A DNA stretch of 64,000 nucleotides. Origin: GCA-003244245 sp036266995 (lineage in GTDB: Bacteria > Actinomycetota > Actinomycetes > Mycobacteriales > Pseudonocardiaceae). The stretch is taken from positions 1-64,000 of the forward strand of contig DATAWX010000013.1 of NCBI GenBank assembly GCA_036266995.1, given 5' to 3'. Both the position numbers and the translations under genes were made by a program. Below the pieces are notes generated by a model, which did not search any database, was not told the origin of the DNA, and saw only the letters and a list, made by a program, of their open reading frames with translations. Shown one piece after another: positions 47,859 to 57,783 of the stretch (the stretch's first letter is position 1; the number at the start of each line of letters is the position of its first letter).

Positions 47859-49987
47859 TGTCGGTAACCGTTGCGTCGGAGCCGGGCAAGACCCACCGCA
47901 CCAAGACCGCCGCCCCCAGTGAGCTGCGTCGGGTGTCGGGGGGTTTGTTGGATCCTCGGCAGTTGCTGCGCTCCATCCCGGACGCGCTACGCAAGCTCGA
48001 TCCCCGAGTCCAGTTCCGTAACCCGGTCATGTTCGTAGTCGAGGTCGGCAGCGTGCTGACCACGCTGTCGGCCATCCGCAGCCCCAGCGTGTTCGCCTGG
48101 GTGATCGCGGTGTGGCTATGGCTCACGGTGGTCTTCGCCAACCTCGCCGAGGCGGTCGCGGAGGGCCGCGGCAAGGCTCAGGCCGAGACCCTGCGCCGCA
48201 CCAAACGCGAGACCACGGCACGGCGCCTGGTCGACTGGCACCCCCACGAGCCGGGCGACCGGGCCGTCGAAGAGCAGGTCCCGGGCACCGCACTGCGGCT
48301 GGGCGACCACGTGGTCGTCGAGGCCGGGCAGACCATCCCCGGCGACGGTGATGTCGTGGAAGGCATCGCCAGCGTGGACGAGTCGGCCATCACCGGCGAG
48401 TCCGCTCCGGTGATCCGCGAGTCCGGCGGTGACCGCAGCGGGGTCACCGGGGGCACCACAGTGCTCTCCGACCGCGTCGTGGTGCGGATCACCTCGCGAC
48501 CGGGCGAGACCTTCATCGACCGCATGATCGCGCTGGTGGAGGGCGCGGCACGGCAGAAGACCCCCAACGAGATCGCGCTGAACATCCTGCTGGCCTCGTT
48601 GACCATCATCTTCCTGCTCGCGGTGGTCACGCTGCAGCCGATGGCCATCTACTCCCACGCCGAGCAGAGCATCATCATCCTGATCGCCCTGCTGGTCGCG
48701 CTGATCCCCACCACCATCGGCGCCCTGCTCTCGGCCATCGGTATCGCCGGCATGGACCGGCTGGTGCAGCGCAACGTGCTGGCGATGTCTGGTCGCGCGG
48801 TGGAAGCCGCCGGCGACGTCAACACCCTGCTGCTGGACAAGACCGGCACGATCACCCTGGGTAACCGTCAGGCCAGCGAGTTCGTGCCACTGCCTGGGGT
48901 GACTGCCGATCAGCTCGCCGACGCCGCGCAGCTGGCCAGCCTCGCCGATGAGACCCCGGAGGGCCGCAGCATCGTAGTGCTGGCCAAATCCGTCTACGGG
49001 TTGCGGGAACGCCCCGCCGGTGAGCTGACCGGCGCCACATTCGTCGAGTTCACCGCTCGGACCCGGATGAGCGGTGTGGACCTGGCCGATGCCCACCAGG
49101 TCCGCAAGGGAGCCGCGAGCGCGGTGCGGGAGTGGATCCGCGGCCTCGGCGGCCTCCCGGCCCCCGAGCTGGGAGAGCTGGTCGACGCGATCTCCGCCTC
49201 CGGCGGCACCCCGCTGGTCGTTGCCCAACGGGTCAACGGCACCGCCCGGGCACTGGGCGTGATCCACCTCAAGGACATCGTCAAAGACGGCATCTCCGAA
49301 CGGTTCGCCGAGCTTCGCGCCATGGGCATCCGCACCGTCATGATCACTGGGGACAACCCGTTGACCGCGAAAGCGATCGCCGACGAGGCCGGTGTCGATG
49401 ACTTCCTCGCCGAAGCCACCCCCGAGGACAAGATGGCCCTGATCAAAAAAGAGCAGGAGGGCAGCAAGCTCGTTGCGATGACCGGGGACGGCACCAACGA
49501 TGCCCCCGCCCTGGCTCAAGCCGACGTCGGGGTGGCGATGAACACCGGTACCTCGGCGGCCAAAGAAGCCGGCAACATGGTCGATCTGGACTCCAACCCG
49601 ACCAAGCTCATCGAGATCGTCCAGATCGGCAAGCAGCTACTCATCACCCGCGGCGCGTTGACCACCTTTTCGATCACTAACGACGTCGCCAAGTACTTCG
49701 CGATCATCCCGGCCATGTTCGCCTCGGTCTATCCCGGACTGGGCAAGTTGAACATCATGGGCCTGCACAGCCCGACCTCGGCGATCACCTCGGCGATCAT
49801 CTTCAACGCGTTGATCATTGTAGCGCTGATCCCGTTGGCCCTGCGGGGAGTCCGATACCGCCCGTCGTCGGCCACCACACTGCTGCGCCGCAACCTGTTG
49901 ATCTACGGGGTGGGCGGCTTCATCATGCCCTTCATCGGGATCAAGCTGATCGACCTGATCGTCACGTTCATTCCAGGGATCGGGTGA
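47858..49987 (+). CDS. kdpB: Potassium-transporting ATPase ATP-binding subunit KdpB
   Basis: KdpB is the P-type ATPase subunit that powers K+ uptake. The 709-residue product has the TGES actuator loop (AITGESAPV), the phosphorylation motif DKTGT (Asp near residue 326), and the hinge GDGTNDAPALAQADVGVAM. The ATG at 47858 follows the kdpA stop by overlap. An N-terminal extension rich in Lys/Thr/Pro precedes the first helix. Confidence 0.97.
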   Translation: MSVTVASEPGKTHRTKTAAPSELRRVSGGLLDPRQLLRSIPDALRKLDPRVQFRNPVMFVVEVGSVLTTLSAIRSPSVFAWVIAVWLWLTVVFANLAEAVAEGRGKAQAETLRRTKRETTARRLVDWHPHEPGDRAVEEQVPGTALRLGDHVVVEAGQTIPGDGDVVEGIASVDESAITGESAPVIRESGGDRSGVTGGTTVLSDRVVVRITSRPGETFIDRMIALVEGAARQKTPNEIALNILLASLTIIFLLAVVTLQPMAIYSHAEQSIIILIALLVALIPTTIGALLSAIGIAGMDRLVQRNVLAMSGRAVEAAGDVNTLLLDKTGTITLGNRQASEFVPLPGVTADQLADAAQLASLADETPEGRSIVVLAKSVYGLRERPAGELTGATFVEFTARTRMSGVDLADAHQVRKGAASAVREWIRGLGGLPAPELGELVDAISASGGTPLVVAQRVNGTARALGVIHLKDIVKDGISERFAELRAMGIRTVMITGDNPLTAKAIADEAGVDDFLAEATPEDKMALIKKEQEGSKLVAMTGDGTNDAPALAQADVGVAMNTGTSAAKEAGNMVDLDSNPTKLIEIVQIGKQLLITRGALTTFSITNDVAKYFAIIPAMFASVYPGLGKLNIMGLHSPTSAITSAIIFNALIIVALIPLALRGVRYRPSSATTLLRRNLLIYGVGGFIMPFIGIKLIDLIVTFIPGIG

Positions 49988-50637
49988 CACTCATGGTTAA
50001 CACTTCCCGCCTGCCCGCCCCGGTCCGGCAACACCTCACCGCGCTGCGGGCCCTGCTGGTGCTCACCGTCATCGCCGGCATCGCCTACCCCCTGGTCATC
50101 ACCGGCATCGCCCAGACCGTGATGCCAGGACAGGCCAACGGTTCCCTCGTCCAACGCGCCGGCAGCCCGGTGGGCTCCAGCCTGCTCGGTCAGCCATTCG
50201 TCGACGCCAAGGGCAACTCGCTACGCCAATGGTTCCAACCCCGTCCCTCGGCCGCCGCTGATGCGTCGAACAGCAACGACCCCGGCTACAACCCGCTGTT
50301 CTCCGGTGCCTCGAACCTGGGTCCCTCCAACCCCGACCTGATCAAGAAGATCAACGACCGGCGCACCGCCGTTGCCGCATTCGACGGCGTCGCCCCGGGC
50401 GACGTTCCGCCGGATGCGGTCACCGCCAGCGCCTCGGGCCTGGACCCCGATATCTCGCCGGCCTACGCCTACCTGCAGACCAACCGGGTCGCCACAGTTC
50501 GTGGCCTGAACCCGGCAGCCGTTCGCGCGCTGGTGACCGACCACATCCAGAACCGGGTCCTGGGGATCCTGGGCGAACCCCGGGTGAATGTGGTCGAACT
50601 CAACCTGGCGCTGGACGCACTCGGCGGTGCCCGTTGA
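49984..50637 (+). CDS. kdpC: Potassium-transporting ATPase subunit KdpC
   Basis: The 217-residue KdpC has a single N-terminal membrane helix (LRALLVLTVIAGIAYPLVITGIAQ) and an extracellular domain (QPFVDAKGNSLRQWFQPRPSA, FSGASNLGPSNPDL, INDRRTAVAAF). It assembles with KdpA and KdpB and promotes their function. The GTG at 49984 overlaps the kdpB stop (GTGA). Confidence 0.96.
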   Translation: MTLMVNTSRLPAPVRQHLTALRALLVLTVIAGIAYPLVITGIAQTVMPGQANGSLVQRAGSPVGSSLLGQPFVDAKGNSLRQWFQPRPSAAADASNSNDPGYNPLFSGASNLGPSNPDLIKKINDRRTAVAAFDGVAPGDVPPDAVTASASGLDPDISPAYAYLQTNRVATVRGLNPAAVRALVTDHIQNRVLGILGEPRVNVVELNLALDALGGAR

Positions 50638-51323
50638 CCGCCCGGGTGCTCATCGTCGATGACGAACCTCAGCTGCTCCGGGCGCTGAGCATCGACCTGC
50701 GCGGCCGGCACTATGAGGTGGACACCGCAACCACCGGATCCACCGCGCTGGCGGCCGCCGCCCGCAAGCAGCCCGATCTGGTGATCCTCGACCTGGGGCT
50801 TCCCGACTTCGGCGGCACCGAGGTCATCTGCGGGCTCCGCGGCTGGACCAACGTGCCGATCATCGTGCTGTCCGGCCGCACCGGCTCCGCGGACAAGATC
50901 GGTGCGTTGGATCGGGGAGCCGACGACTATGTCACCAAGCCCTTCTCGATGGAAGAGCTGCACGCCCGGATCCGGGCCGCCCTGCGCCGTCACGACAACC
51001 CTGAACCGGCGGCGAAATACCAGATCGGGGACTGGATGGTCGACCTCTCAGCGCACACCGTTACCCGCCCCGGAGCGACTCGCACAGACACTGCGCACCT
51101 CACCCGCACCGAGTGGAACCTGCTCGAGGTACTGCTGCGCAACGCTGGGAAACTCGTCGACTCTCAGCAACTGTTGACCCAGGTGTGGGGACCGGGCTAC
51201 CAGCGCGAGACCAACTACCTACGGTTTTACCTGTCCCGGTTACGCGGCAAGCTCGAACCCGAACCGTCGCACCCCCGCCACCTGCTCACCGAACCGGGCT
51301 ACGGCTACCGGTACCGGCCATGA
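50634..51323 (+). CDS. kdpE: KdpE response regulator
   Basis: The 229-residue regulator has a receiver domain starting RVLIVDDEPQLLRALSIDL, with phospho-acceptor Asp near residue 53 (DLVILDLGLPD) and Lys in VTKPFSMEEL. An OmpR-type winged helix follows (LTRTEWNLLEVLLRNAGKLVDSQQLLTQVWG and TNYLRFYLSRLRGKLE). It activates kdp at low K+. A TTG overlapping the kdpC stop is the first start; a GTG at 50644 is an alternative. Unusually it precedes kdpD, with another ORF between. Confidence 0.95.
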   Translation: MTARVLIVDDEPQLLRALSIDLRGRHYEVDTATTGSTALAAAARKQPDLVILDLGLPDFGGTEVICGLRGWTNVPIIVLSGRTGSADKIGALDRGADDYVTKPFSMEELHARIRAALRRHDNPEPAAKYQIGDWMVDLSAHTVTRPGATRTDTAHLTRTEWNLLEVLLRNAGKLVDSQQLLTQVWGPGYQRETNYLRFYLSRLRGKLEPEPSHPRHLLTEPGYGYRYRP

Positions 51324-51416
51324 GGCGGTGCAGACGATGACAGCGAGCCGATCGGCCGACCCCGAACTGGACTCACCGCGTTGTGTCGCGGGCCCGGTTC
51401 CGCGCTGGGCGCGCTG

Positions 51417-51725
51417 ATGTTGTCCCTGACCCTGGCGGTAGTCCTGGGCGGACTGCACCGGTGGGTCACCGTCGATGCGTCGGTCGCGCTGATGTCCGCC
51501 TTGGTCCTGGCCTGGTCAGCGTGGACGGACGTGACCGGAGCGGTCGTCGTCGTGATCTACGCGGCGCTGTCGGCCGACGGGTTCGTCGTCAACCAGCTCG
51601 GCGTGCTGACCTGGGACCCGGCCGATGTGTGGCGACTGGGCGCGCTGGTCGGCGCAGCACTACTCGGGCTCACCCTGCGCCGGCGGCGAGACAACAGTGG
51701 GTGGGGCTGGAGGGCGGCCAGATGA
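51417..51725 (+). CDS. Small membrane protein between kdpE and kdpD
   Basis: This product of about 102 residues has three hydrophobic segments (LSLTLAVVLGGLHRWVTV, ASVALMSALVLAWSAW, VTGAVVVVIYAALSADGFVVN) and ends in a basic tail. It resembles the DUF4118/KdpD membrane module and may supply extra helices to KdpD or be a split-off piece. Its TGA overlaps the kdpD ATG. The ATG at 51417 is used; a TTG at 51381 would add 12 residues. Confidence 0.65.
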   Translation: MLSLTLAVVLGGLHRWVTVDASVALMSALVLAWSAWTDVTGAVVVVIYAALSADGFVVNQLGVLTWDPADVWRLGALVGAALLGLTLRRRRDNSGWGWRAAR

Positions 51726-54292
51726 CGGATCGGCGGGGTCAGCTGCGGGTTTACCTGGGCGCCGCACCCGGGGTGGGCAAGACCTTCGCCATGCTCGGGG
51801 AAGGCCACCGGCGGGCCGAGCGAGGTACCGACCTGGTGGTGGGCCTGGTCGAGTGCCATGGCCGACGGCGCACCGAGGAGCAGCTAGCCGGGCTGGAGAT
51901 CGTGCCTCGGGTGAACCGCGCATACCGGGGTGCCGAGTTCACCGAGATGGATCTCGATGCCGTCCTGGCGCGTCGACCGCAGGTGGTGCTGGTCGACGAA
52001 CTGGCGCACACCAACATCCCCGGCGGTCGGCACACCAAACGATGGCAGGACATCGAGGAACTGCTCGAGGCCGGCATCACCGTCATCACCACCGTCAACA
52101 TTCAGCACCTCGAATCGCTCAACGACGTGGTGGCGCGGATCACCGGCATTCCCCAACGGGAGACGGTGCCCGACGCCGTGGTCCGGGCCGCCGACCAGAT
52201 CGAGCTGGTCGACTCGACCCCGGAGGCACTGCGCCGGCGGATGGCCCACGGCAACATCTACGCCCCGGACCGGGTGGACGCCGCCCTGGCCAACTACTTC
52301 CGCGCCGGCAACCTCAACGCCCTGCGCGAGCTGGCCCTGCTCTGGTTGGCCGACCGGGTCGAGGAGGGGGTGCAGCGCTACCGCAACCAGCACCAGATCT
52401 CCGACACCTGGGAGACGAGAGAACGCGTCGTGGTAGCCCTGACCGGCGGCCCGGAAGGCGCCACCTTGATCCGACGGGCGGCCCGGATCGCCGTACGCAC
52501 CGGCGCCGGAGACCTCCTCGCCGTGCACGTCACACCCAGCGACGGGCTGACCGGTTCCTCGCAGACCGCTCTCGCCGAGCAGAAACAGCTGGTGGAAGCC
52601 CTCGGCGGCTCGTATCACACGGTCATCGGCGACGACATCCCCACCGCCCTGCTGGACTTCGCGCGGGCCGAGAACGCCACCCAGCTCGTCCTGGGGGTCA
52701 GCCGCCGCAACCGTCTCACCCAGCTGGTCACCGGAGCGGGGATCGGCGCCACCGTGACGCGCCTGTCCGGTGACATCGACGTGCATCTGGTCACCCACGA
52801 GCGGGCAGCGCAAGGACGCCGGCTGCCGGCGCTGCGCGGTGCGCTGTCGGTGCGCCGCCGCCTCACCGGCGGGATCACCGCTCTGGTGCTGCTCCCACTA
52901 CTCACCGTCGGACTCGCCCGACTCCGGGCCGGCCTCAGCCTGCCCAGCCAGATCCTGTGCTACCTGATCGCGGTGGTCACCATCGCCCTGATCGGCGGCG
53001 TGTACCCGGCGCTGGCGGCTGCGCTGGCCGCGTCCCTGCTGATCAACTACTACTTCACCCCACCGCTGTACAGCTTCACCATCGCCGAGCACAACAACGT
53101 CGTGGCCCTGGCCGTCTTCCTCATCGTCGCTGCCGCGGTCAGCTCCGTGGTCGACCTGGCCGCCCGCCGCACCCGCCAAGCCGCCCGCGCCACCGCCGAG
53201 GCGGAAACCCTGTTGGCGCTGGCCGGCAGCGTTTTAGGTGGCGACAATGCCCTGCCGGCCCTGCTCGACAAGCTGCGGGAAACCTTCGGCATGGACTCCG
53301 CCGCCCTGCTGCACCGAGACGTGGACAGCCCCATCCCCGGCGAAGCGGACGCGTGGAGTGTCGTCGCCTGCTCCGGCCTCGACCCGTGCGCCTCCCCCGA
53401 CGCCGCAGACGTCACCGTCGCGGCCGGCGAGACAGCGATGCTGGCACTGCGCGGGCGGGCGCTGCCAGCCGCCGACCAGCGGGTGCTGGCCGCCTTCGCC
53501 GCCCGCGCGGCCACCGCCCTGGAACAGCGGCGACTCAGCGAAAAAGCCGCCCAGGCAGCACCGCTGGCCGAGGTCGACCGGTTCCGCACGGCGCTGCTGG
53601 CCGCGGTCAGCCACGATCTGCGCACCCCGCTCGCCTCGACCAAGGCCGCCCTGGGAAGCCTGCGCGACCCGACCATCAACTGGTCGGCCGAAGACCAAGC
53701 GGAACTACTCGCCACCGCAGACGAATCCCTCGACCGGCTCATCACGCTGGTCACCAACCTGCTGGACACCAGCCGGCTCCAGACCGGGGCGATGACCGTG
53801 CTTCGCCGCCCGCTAGCACTCGACGAGGTCATCCCCCTCGCCCTGGACGACCTCGGCGCCCACACCCCCGCCATCCAGCTCGACGTGCCCAGCGACCTGC
53901 CCGAGGTGATCGCCGATCCCGCTCTCCTGCAACGGGTGATAGCCAACCTGACCGACAACGCGCTGCAGCACACACCGCCGGCGACCCCGATCCTGATCAC
54001 CGCCAGCGCGCTCGGCGACCGGGTCGAACTCCGCGTCATCGACCGCGGACCCGGCGTTGCGCCCGAAGCCCGCGACACCATGTTCGTCCCATTCCAGCGG
54101 CTCGGGGACCGCGACAACACCACCGGCGTCGGCCTCGGGCTCGCGCTGTCCCGCGGACTGGTCGAAGCCATGCACGGCAGCCTCGCCCCCGAGGAAACCC
54201 CCGGCGGTGGTCTCACCATGGTCCTCACCCTGCCCGCCAACAGCACGGCCGCGAGGCCCGTCCCGCAGCCCGCGGACAGCCCGCTCACCTGA
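51722..54292 (+). CDS. kdpD: Sensor histidine kinase KdpD
   Basis: The 856-residue kinase has, in order: an N-terminal KdpD domain with Walker-A-like GAAPGVGKT and VDELAHTNIPG, a USP-like domain (VVVALTGGPEG...), four membrane helices with YYFTPP (about residues 385-480), a GAF-like domain, and a kinase core with H-box AVSHDLRTPLAST near residue 630 and ATPase boxes NLTDNALQHT and GVGLGLALSRGLVE. It senses low K+ or osmotic state and phosphorylates KdpE. Confidence 0.96.
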   Translation: MTDRRGQLRVYLGAAPGVGKTFAMLGEGHRRAERGTDLVVGLVECHGRRRTEEQLAGLEIVPRVNRAYRGAEFTEMDLDAVLARRPQVVLVDELAHTNIPGGRHTKRWQDIEELLEAGITVITTVNIQHLESLNDVVARITGIPQRETVPDAVVRAADQIELVDSTPEALRRRMAHGNIYAPDRVDAALANYFRAGNLNALRELALLWLADRVEEGVQRYRNQHQISDTWETRERVVVALTGGPEGATLIRRAARIAVRTGAGDLLAVHVTPSDGLTGSSQTALAEQKQLVEALGGSYHTVIGDDIPTALLDFARAENATQLVLGVSRRNRLTQLVTGAGIGATVTRLSGDIDVHLVTHERAAQGRRLPALRGALSVRRRLTGGITALVLLPLLTVGLARLRAGLSLPSQILCYLIAVVTIALIGGVYPALAAALAASLLINYYFTPPLYSFTIAEHNNVVALAVFLIVAAAVSSVVDLAARRTRQAARATAEAETLLALAGSVLGGDNALPALLDKLRETFGMDSAALLHRDVDSPIPGEADAWSVVACSGLDPCASPDAADVTVAAGETAMLALRGRALPAADQRVLAAFAARAATALEQRRLSEKAAQAAPLAEVDRFRTALLAAVSHDLRTPLASTKAALGSLRDPTINWSAEDQAELLATADESLDRLITLVTNLLDTSRLQTGAMTVLRRPLALDEVIPLALDDLGAHTPAIQLDVPSDLPEVIADPALLQRVIANLTDNALQHTPPATPILITASALGDRVELRVIDRGPGVAPEARDTMFVPFQRLGDRDNTTGVGLGLALSRGLVEAMHGSLAPEETPGGGLTMVLTLPANSTAARPVPQPADSPLT

Positions 54293-54329
54293 TCCGATCT
54301 CCAACCGCGCGCGTAGCCTCAGCGCGGAC

Positions 54330-55490
54330 ATGGCCGCCTGCCTGACGAAATGGAAGACGATGGCGCATCGGGTTTGCTTGGTTACCGTCCACGGAATCGG
54401 CTTCCAGCAGCCGCCCGAGGACGGGCGCCCTGGTTACGCTGACGGGTTACATAGCCTCCTCGATCGCCAGCTTGGTGAGCTGCTCTGTCAGGATCCGGAT
54501 CCGGCCGGGCGCCGCTACGGACCGGTCTACTTGCAGAGCAGCTGGCACGGTTCCCCCGACGCGGGCCGTAGCCGACTCGACGGCCCGCTGGGGGAGGCGC
54601 CGGTGGCTCACGTTGCGCTCGTCTACTCCGACCTCGAAGAGATCGTGCCCCGTCCTGGTGCGATGGCTGAGACGGCCACGCGGGCGGCGCTGTCGCTGGG
54701 CCACTACACTTCAGTCGCAGGTGCGATGCGGCTCATCCTGGCCGACGTGTGGGCCAACCTGCGCCCGAGCCCCGAAGTGGAGCGGCCGGTTGGCCTGACC
54801 CCGCGCGCGGGAGTCCCCCGGGCGCATCATCTGCTCGGGCGGATGGCCGGGGCGATGCATCCTGGCCCCCGTCCGGAACCGAGCGGAAGCATCAGCACTC
54901 TGGTAGCGCTAGAGGATGACATGGCCAGCTACGTGACGCGCAACGACCTGCGCGAGCGCGTGCGGGGCTTCGTCCAGGAGGCGCTGGTCCGGTTGGCGCG
55001 CCGGGACGACATCGAGCGACTGGTGGTCAACGCACACAGCCAGGGCACCGTGATTTGCTTCGACGTGCTCGCTCGCCTGCCCGCCGACATCTGTGGGGAG
55101 CGGCTAGCCAAGTTCATCACGGCCGGCAGCCCCATTCGTAAGTACATTGATCTGCTCTCCTGGGGCGAGCGGGTTGGCGGGCTCGCTCCGTTAGCTGACA
55201 TGACGGGGTGGCTCAACTTTTGGGACGAGCACGACCCGGTGGCTGATCCGCTAGATCCGCCGGCCAGCTGGCACCCGGGCGACCCCCTCGATAGGCGCTC
55301 TGCCGGGGAACTCGGGCTGCTCATTTCTCTGACCCGGGACGGTATGCTCACCCACTGCCGCGTAGACGATCGTAAGGTCGACAACCTCAGAGAGCCTAGT
55401 TCCGGCGGGCTGCCGGCGCATGACTACTGGAGTAACGAAACCGACTTCGTTAACCCCCTCGCCAAGCTGCTCCGTTCTCTCGCCGAATAG
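54330..55490 (+). CDS. Putative alpha/beta hydrolase (lipase-like)
   Basis: The 386-residue product begins with VCLVTVHGIGFQQ (oxyanion-hole-type HG) and has a nucleophile elbow LVVNAHSQGTVICFDVLARL (AHSQG, Ser) with TAGSPIRKYIDLL following. Later regions contain DPLDPPASW and WDEHDPVAD, which may supply the acid residue. A His candidate lies in HDYWSNETDF near the end. It is a cytoplasmic enzyme of unknown substrate. The gene lies 37 bases after kdpD. The first 11 residues may be optional (internal ATG for MAHRVCLVTVHG). Confidence 0.72.
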   Translation: MAACLTKWKTMAHRVCLVTVHGIGFQQPPEDGRPGYADGLHSLLDRQLGELLCQDPDPAGRRYGPVYLQSSWHGSPDAGRSRLDGPLGEAPVAHVALVYSDLEEIVPRPGAMAETATRAALSLGHYTSVAGAMRLILADVWANLRPSPEVERPVGLTPRAGVPRAHHLLGRMAGAMHPGPRPEPSGSISTLVALEDDMASYVTRNDLRERVRGFVQEALVRLARRDDIERLVVNAHSQGTVICFDVLARLPADICGERLAKFITAGSPIRKYIDLLSWGERVGGLAPLADMTGWLNFWDEHDPVADPLDPPASWHPGDPLDRRSAGELGLLISLTRDGMLTHCRVDDRKVDNLREPSSGGLPAHDYWSNETDFVNPLAKLLRSLAE

Positions 55491-55629
55491 CGGTCCAGAA
55501 GGTGCCCTGCCCACGGAGGCTAGACCGGACGTCGTCCACCGTGCGTATCTTTCGGTCCATCCGGCCCCTTCCGCCAGAAGACGATCTTAGACCGGAAGCA
55601 TCGTGCCGAGCGGCCCGTAAGGGGATCGA

Positions 55630-56163
55630 TCAATAGGTATCGCTGGGGCTGGCCACAGAGCGACGCATGCTGACCCGAGGCCAGGCGTCGAGGCCGCGGG
55701 CCACCTCTTGCTCCCGGATGCGGCGCAGCCCCTCGGACACCTCCGCCTCGGCCAGTGGGTGGAAGCCGAGGCGCCGATAGTAGGGCGCGTTCCACGGCAC
55801 GTCGGAAAACGTGGTCAGCGTCACTGCCTCAAGGCCCTGCTGCTCAGCCCACCGCACTACGGTCTCCAGCAGCGTGCGACCCAGGCCCCGCCGCGCGTGG
55901 CTTGGAATCACTGAGATCTGCTCGACGTGCGCGGCGCCGTCGACGACGTCGACCAGCACGTAACCCACCGGCTGGTCGATGTCGTCCGTCGCGACCCAGG
56001 CCCTGCCGTCCTGCTGGAAGGCGGCCAGTTCGTCGACCGATGGCGGCTCCTCATCGGCGATGGCGTCCATGCCGACGTCCCGGAACGGTGCGCCGGCCGC
56101 ACGCTCCACCTCACGCAGCGCCGGAAGCTCGTCGGTGCGAGCCAGTCGAATCACAGCCACCAA
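55630..56163 (-). CDS. GNAT-family N-acetyltransferase
   Basis: The 177-residue product has the GNAT acetyl-CoA loop VIPSHARRGLGRTLLETVVRWAEQQG near residue 86, with motif B following (VTLTTFSDVPWNAPYYRRLGFHPL). It belongs to the single-domain type. Substrate unknown. It lies between the hydrolase (convergent) and the carboxylesterase (upstream, same strand). Confidence 0.88.
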   Translation of the reverse strand: MVAVIRLARTDELPALREVERAAGAPFRDVGMDAIADEEPPSVDELAAFQQDGRAWVATDDIDQPVGYVLVDVVDGAAHVEQISVIPSHARRGLGRTLLETVVRWAEQQGLEAVTLTTFSDVPWNAPYYRRLGFHPLAEAEVSEGLRRIREQEVARGLDAWPRVSMRRSVASPSDTY

Positions 56164-56274
56164 TTACAGCAGACGGCCCGTAGCTCGAGGCGAGGATCGT
56201 CTGCCACAACGGTGATCGTTCGTTGCTGTCGGCGATGTGGTCGGTCAGGCGGAGCGGGTCATGAGCAACCTGCG

Positions 56275-57783
56275 TCAGAGTAGATCGAACGGATCGAGGT
56301 CGTGTCCGTTCCAGATCCGCTGGGAGAGCCGCTCCGGATAGGGCGCTGTGCTTGAGTCGGCGTCGAGCAGGCGGGTAAGTCGCTGGTCGGCTCCGTAGGT
56401 GGGCCAGCCGGGATCGCCATGGGCGGCGAACGCTGTCCAGGCGCGGCGGATCTCGTCGGCGAGCGTGAGTGCCTCGGCGGACGGTTCCTCGTCCCCAAGC
56501 AGCATCCGGGCGCCAGGGCTGCTGAAAGTGCCGAAGAGCAGTGGCACATCGAGGGCGTGGCAGGCGCCCAGGGCGCCGCCCAGCGCCGGCGAAGGCCAGC
56601 GCAGCTCGTACAGGAAGGCGGTGCCACCCGCAGCGATGTGCGCCTCGGCCAGGTGCAGCGTGGGCATCCGGAATATCGCGTCGGAGTGCACCAGCTCAGG
56701 CAGGCCCTCAGCGGAGGTGTGCGGGTAGCTGCTGCGGTATGCCTGCTCACCGTCTGTTCCCGCTGTTCCCGGGGCGAGGATCCGCAGGGCGGTGGCAGCG
56801 TCCTGCTCGGTGGTTTTCCCAATGCGCCCGCCCAGGGCTTGGAAGAGTCGGCACTCGTCCCGGGTGTGACCGGTCAGCAGGTCGACACCGGCCGATCGCC
56901 CGTCTGTCAGCGCGCGCCAGGGCACATCCGACACCACTTCGCCGTCCACCACCGGCGAGAACGGGACGCCTACCTGTGTCACTCGCCCCCACCTGTGGGC
57001 GTATGCGGGCAGTCCACGACTGAGCAGGTCGGCCTCGTCCGCCAGGCGCTGCGGGTCGGTCGCGGCGAGTCCGGCCGCAGTAGGGGCGGCGCCGAGTCGT
57101 TCGGCCAGGGTTGCGGCGATGTCTGCCGCGAGCGCCGGGGTGCAGTAGAGCCCCGGGACGCTCTGCGCGATCGCCCGCTGGAACAGGCCTGCGGCCAGCG
57201 GCATGGTCAGCAGCGTCGCGATCGACCCGGCCCCGGCTGACTGCCCGACCAGCGTGATCCGTTCCGGGTCGCCGCCGAAGCGGGCGATGTTCTGCCGCAC
57301 CCAGTGCAAGACGGCGAGCTGGTCGAGCAAGCCACGGTTGGCCGGAGCGTCGCGGAGCTGGGCGAAGCCCTCCACGCCCACCCGGTAATTGAAGGTCACC
57401 ACGACCAGACCTTGACGGGCGATCAGCGCCGCGTGATACATCGGGTCCCCGGAGAACCCTGAGATATAGGCCCCGCCGTGGATCCACACCAGCACCGGCA
57501 ACCGGGCAGCACCGGGATCTGGGGACCAGACGTTGACGGTGAGCCACTCCGTGCCGGCGGCGGCTCCAGCCGCACCGAGTGGCCCCGACTGCGGCGGTGG
57601 CGGCTCGAACTCCGCCGCGTCCCGTACCCCGTCCCAGGGCAGAGCCGGCTGAGGTGCAGCGAAACGCAGAACACCGACCGGCGGCTGAGCGAAGGGAATG
57701 CCCAGGAAGACCGCGAGCCCTTCCGCCGCCCGTCCGCGCACCGTGCCACTGGTTGTGCGTACCTCCATACCGATGTCGGTCAT
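56275..57783 (-). CDS. Carboxylesterase type B
   Basis: The 502-residue product has family motifs: FLGIPFAQPPVGVLRFAAPQP near the start, the oxyanion site VLVWIHGGAYISG, the nucleophile elbow VGQSAGAGS (Ser near residue 187), and a catalytic His in GACHALDVPLLFGT near 410. Such enzymes hydrolyse carboxylic esters. No signal peptide is visible, so it is cytoplasmic. It is divergent from asnB over about 300 bases. Confidence 0.92.
   Translation of the reverse strand: MTDIGMEVRTTSGTVRGRAAEGLAVFLGIPFAQPPVGVLRFAAPQPALPWDGVRDAAEFEPPPPQSGPLGAAGAAAGTEWLTVNVWSPDPGAARLPVLVWIHGGAYISGFSGDPMYHAALIARQGLVVVTFNYRVGVEGFAQLRDAPANRGLLDQLAVLHWVRQNIARFGGDPERITLVGQSAGAGSIATLLTMPLAAGLFQRAIAQSVPGLYCTPALAADIAATLAERLGAAPTAAGLAATDPQRLADEADLLSRGLPAYAHRWGRVTQVGVPFSPVVDGEVVSDVPWRALTDGRSAGVDLLTGHTRDECRLFQALGGRIGKTTEQDAATALRILAPGTAGTDGEQAYRSSYPHTSAEGLPELVHSDAIFRMPTLHLAEAHIAAGGTAFLYELRWPSPALGGALGACHALDVPLLFGTFSSPGARMLLGDEEPSAEALTLADEIRRAWTAFAAHGDPGWPTYGADQRLTRLLDADSSTAPYPERLSQRIWNGHDLDPFDLL

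Noticed and set aside
48116..49519. Long minus-strand frame opposite kdpB
   Set aside because: It is an antisense shadow of a certain gene, rich in Gly, Asp, His and Val, with no domain.
53050..54288. Long minus-strand frame opposite kdpD
   Set aside because: Antisense of the kinase. Translation is Ser/Arg-rich with no domain.
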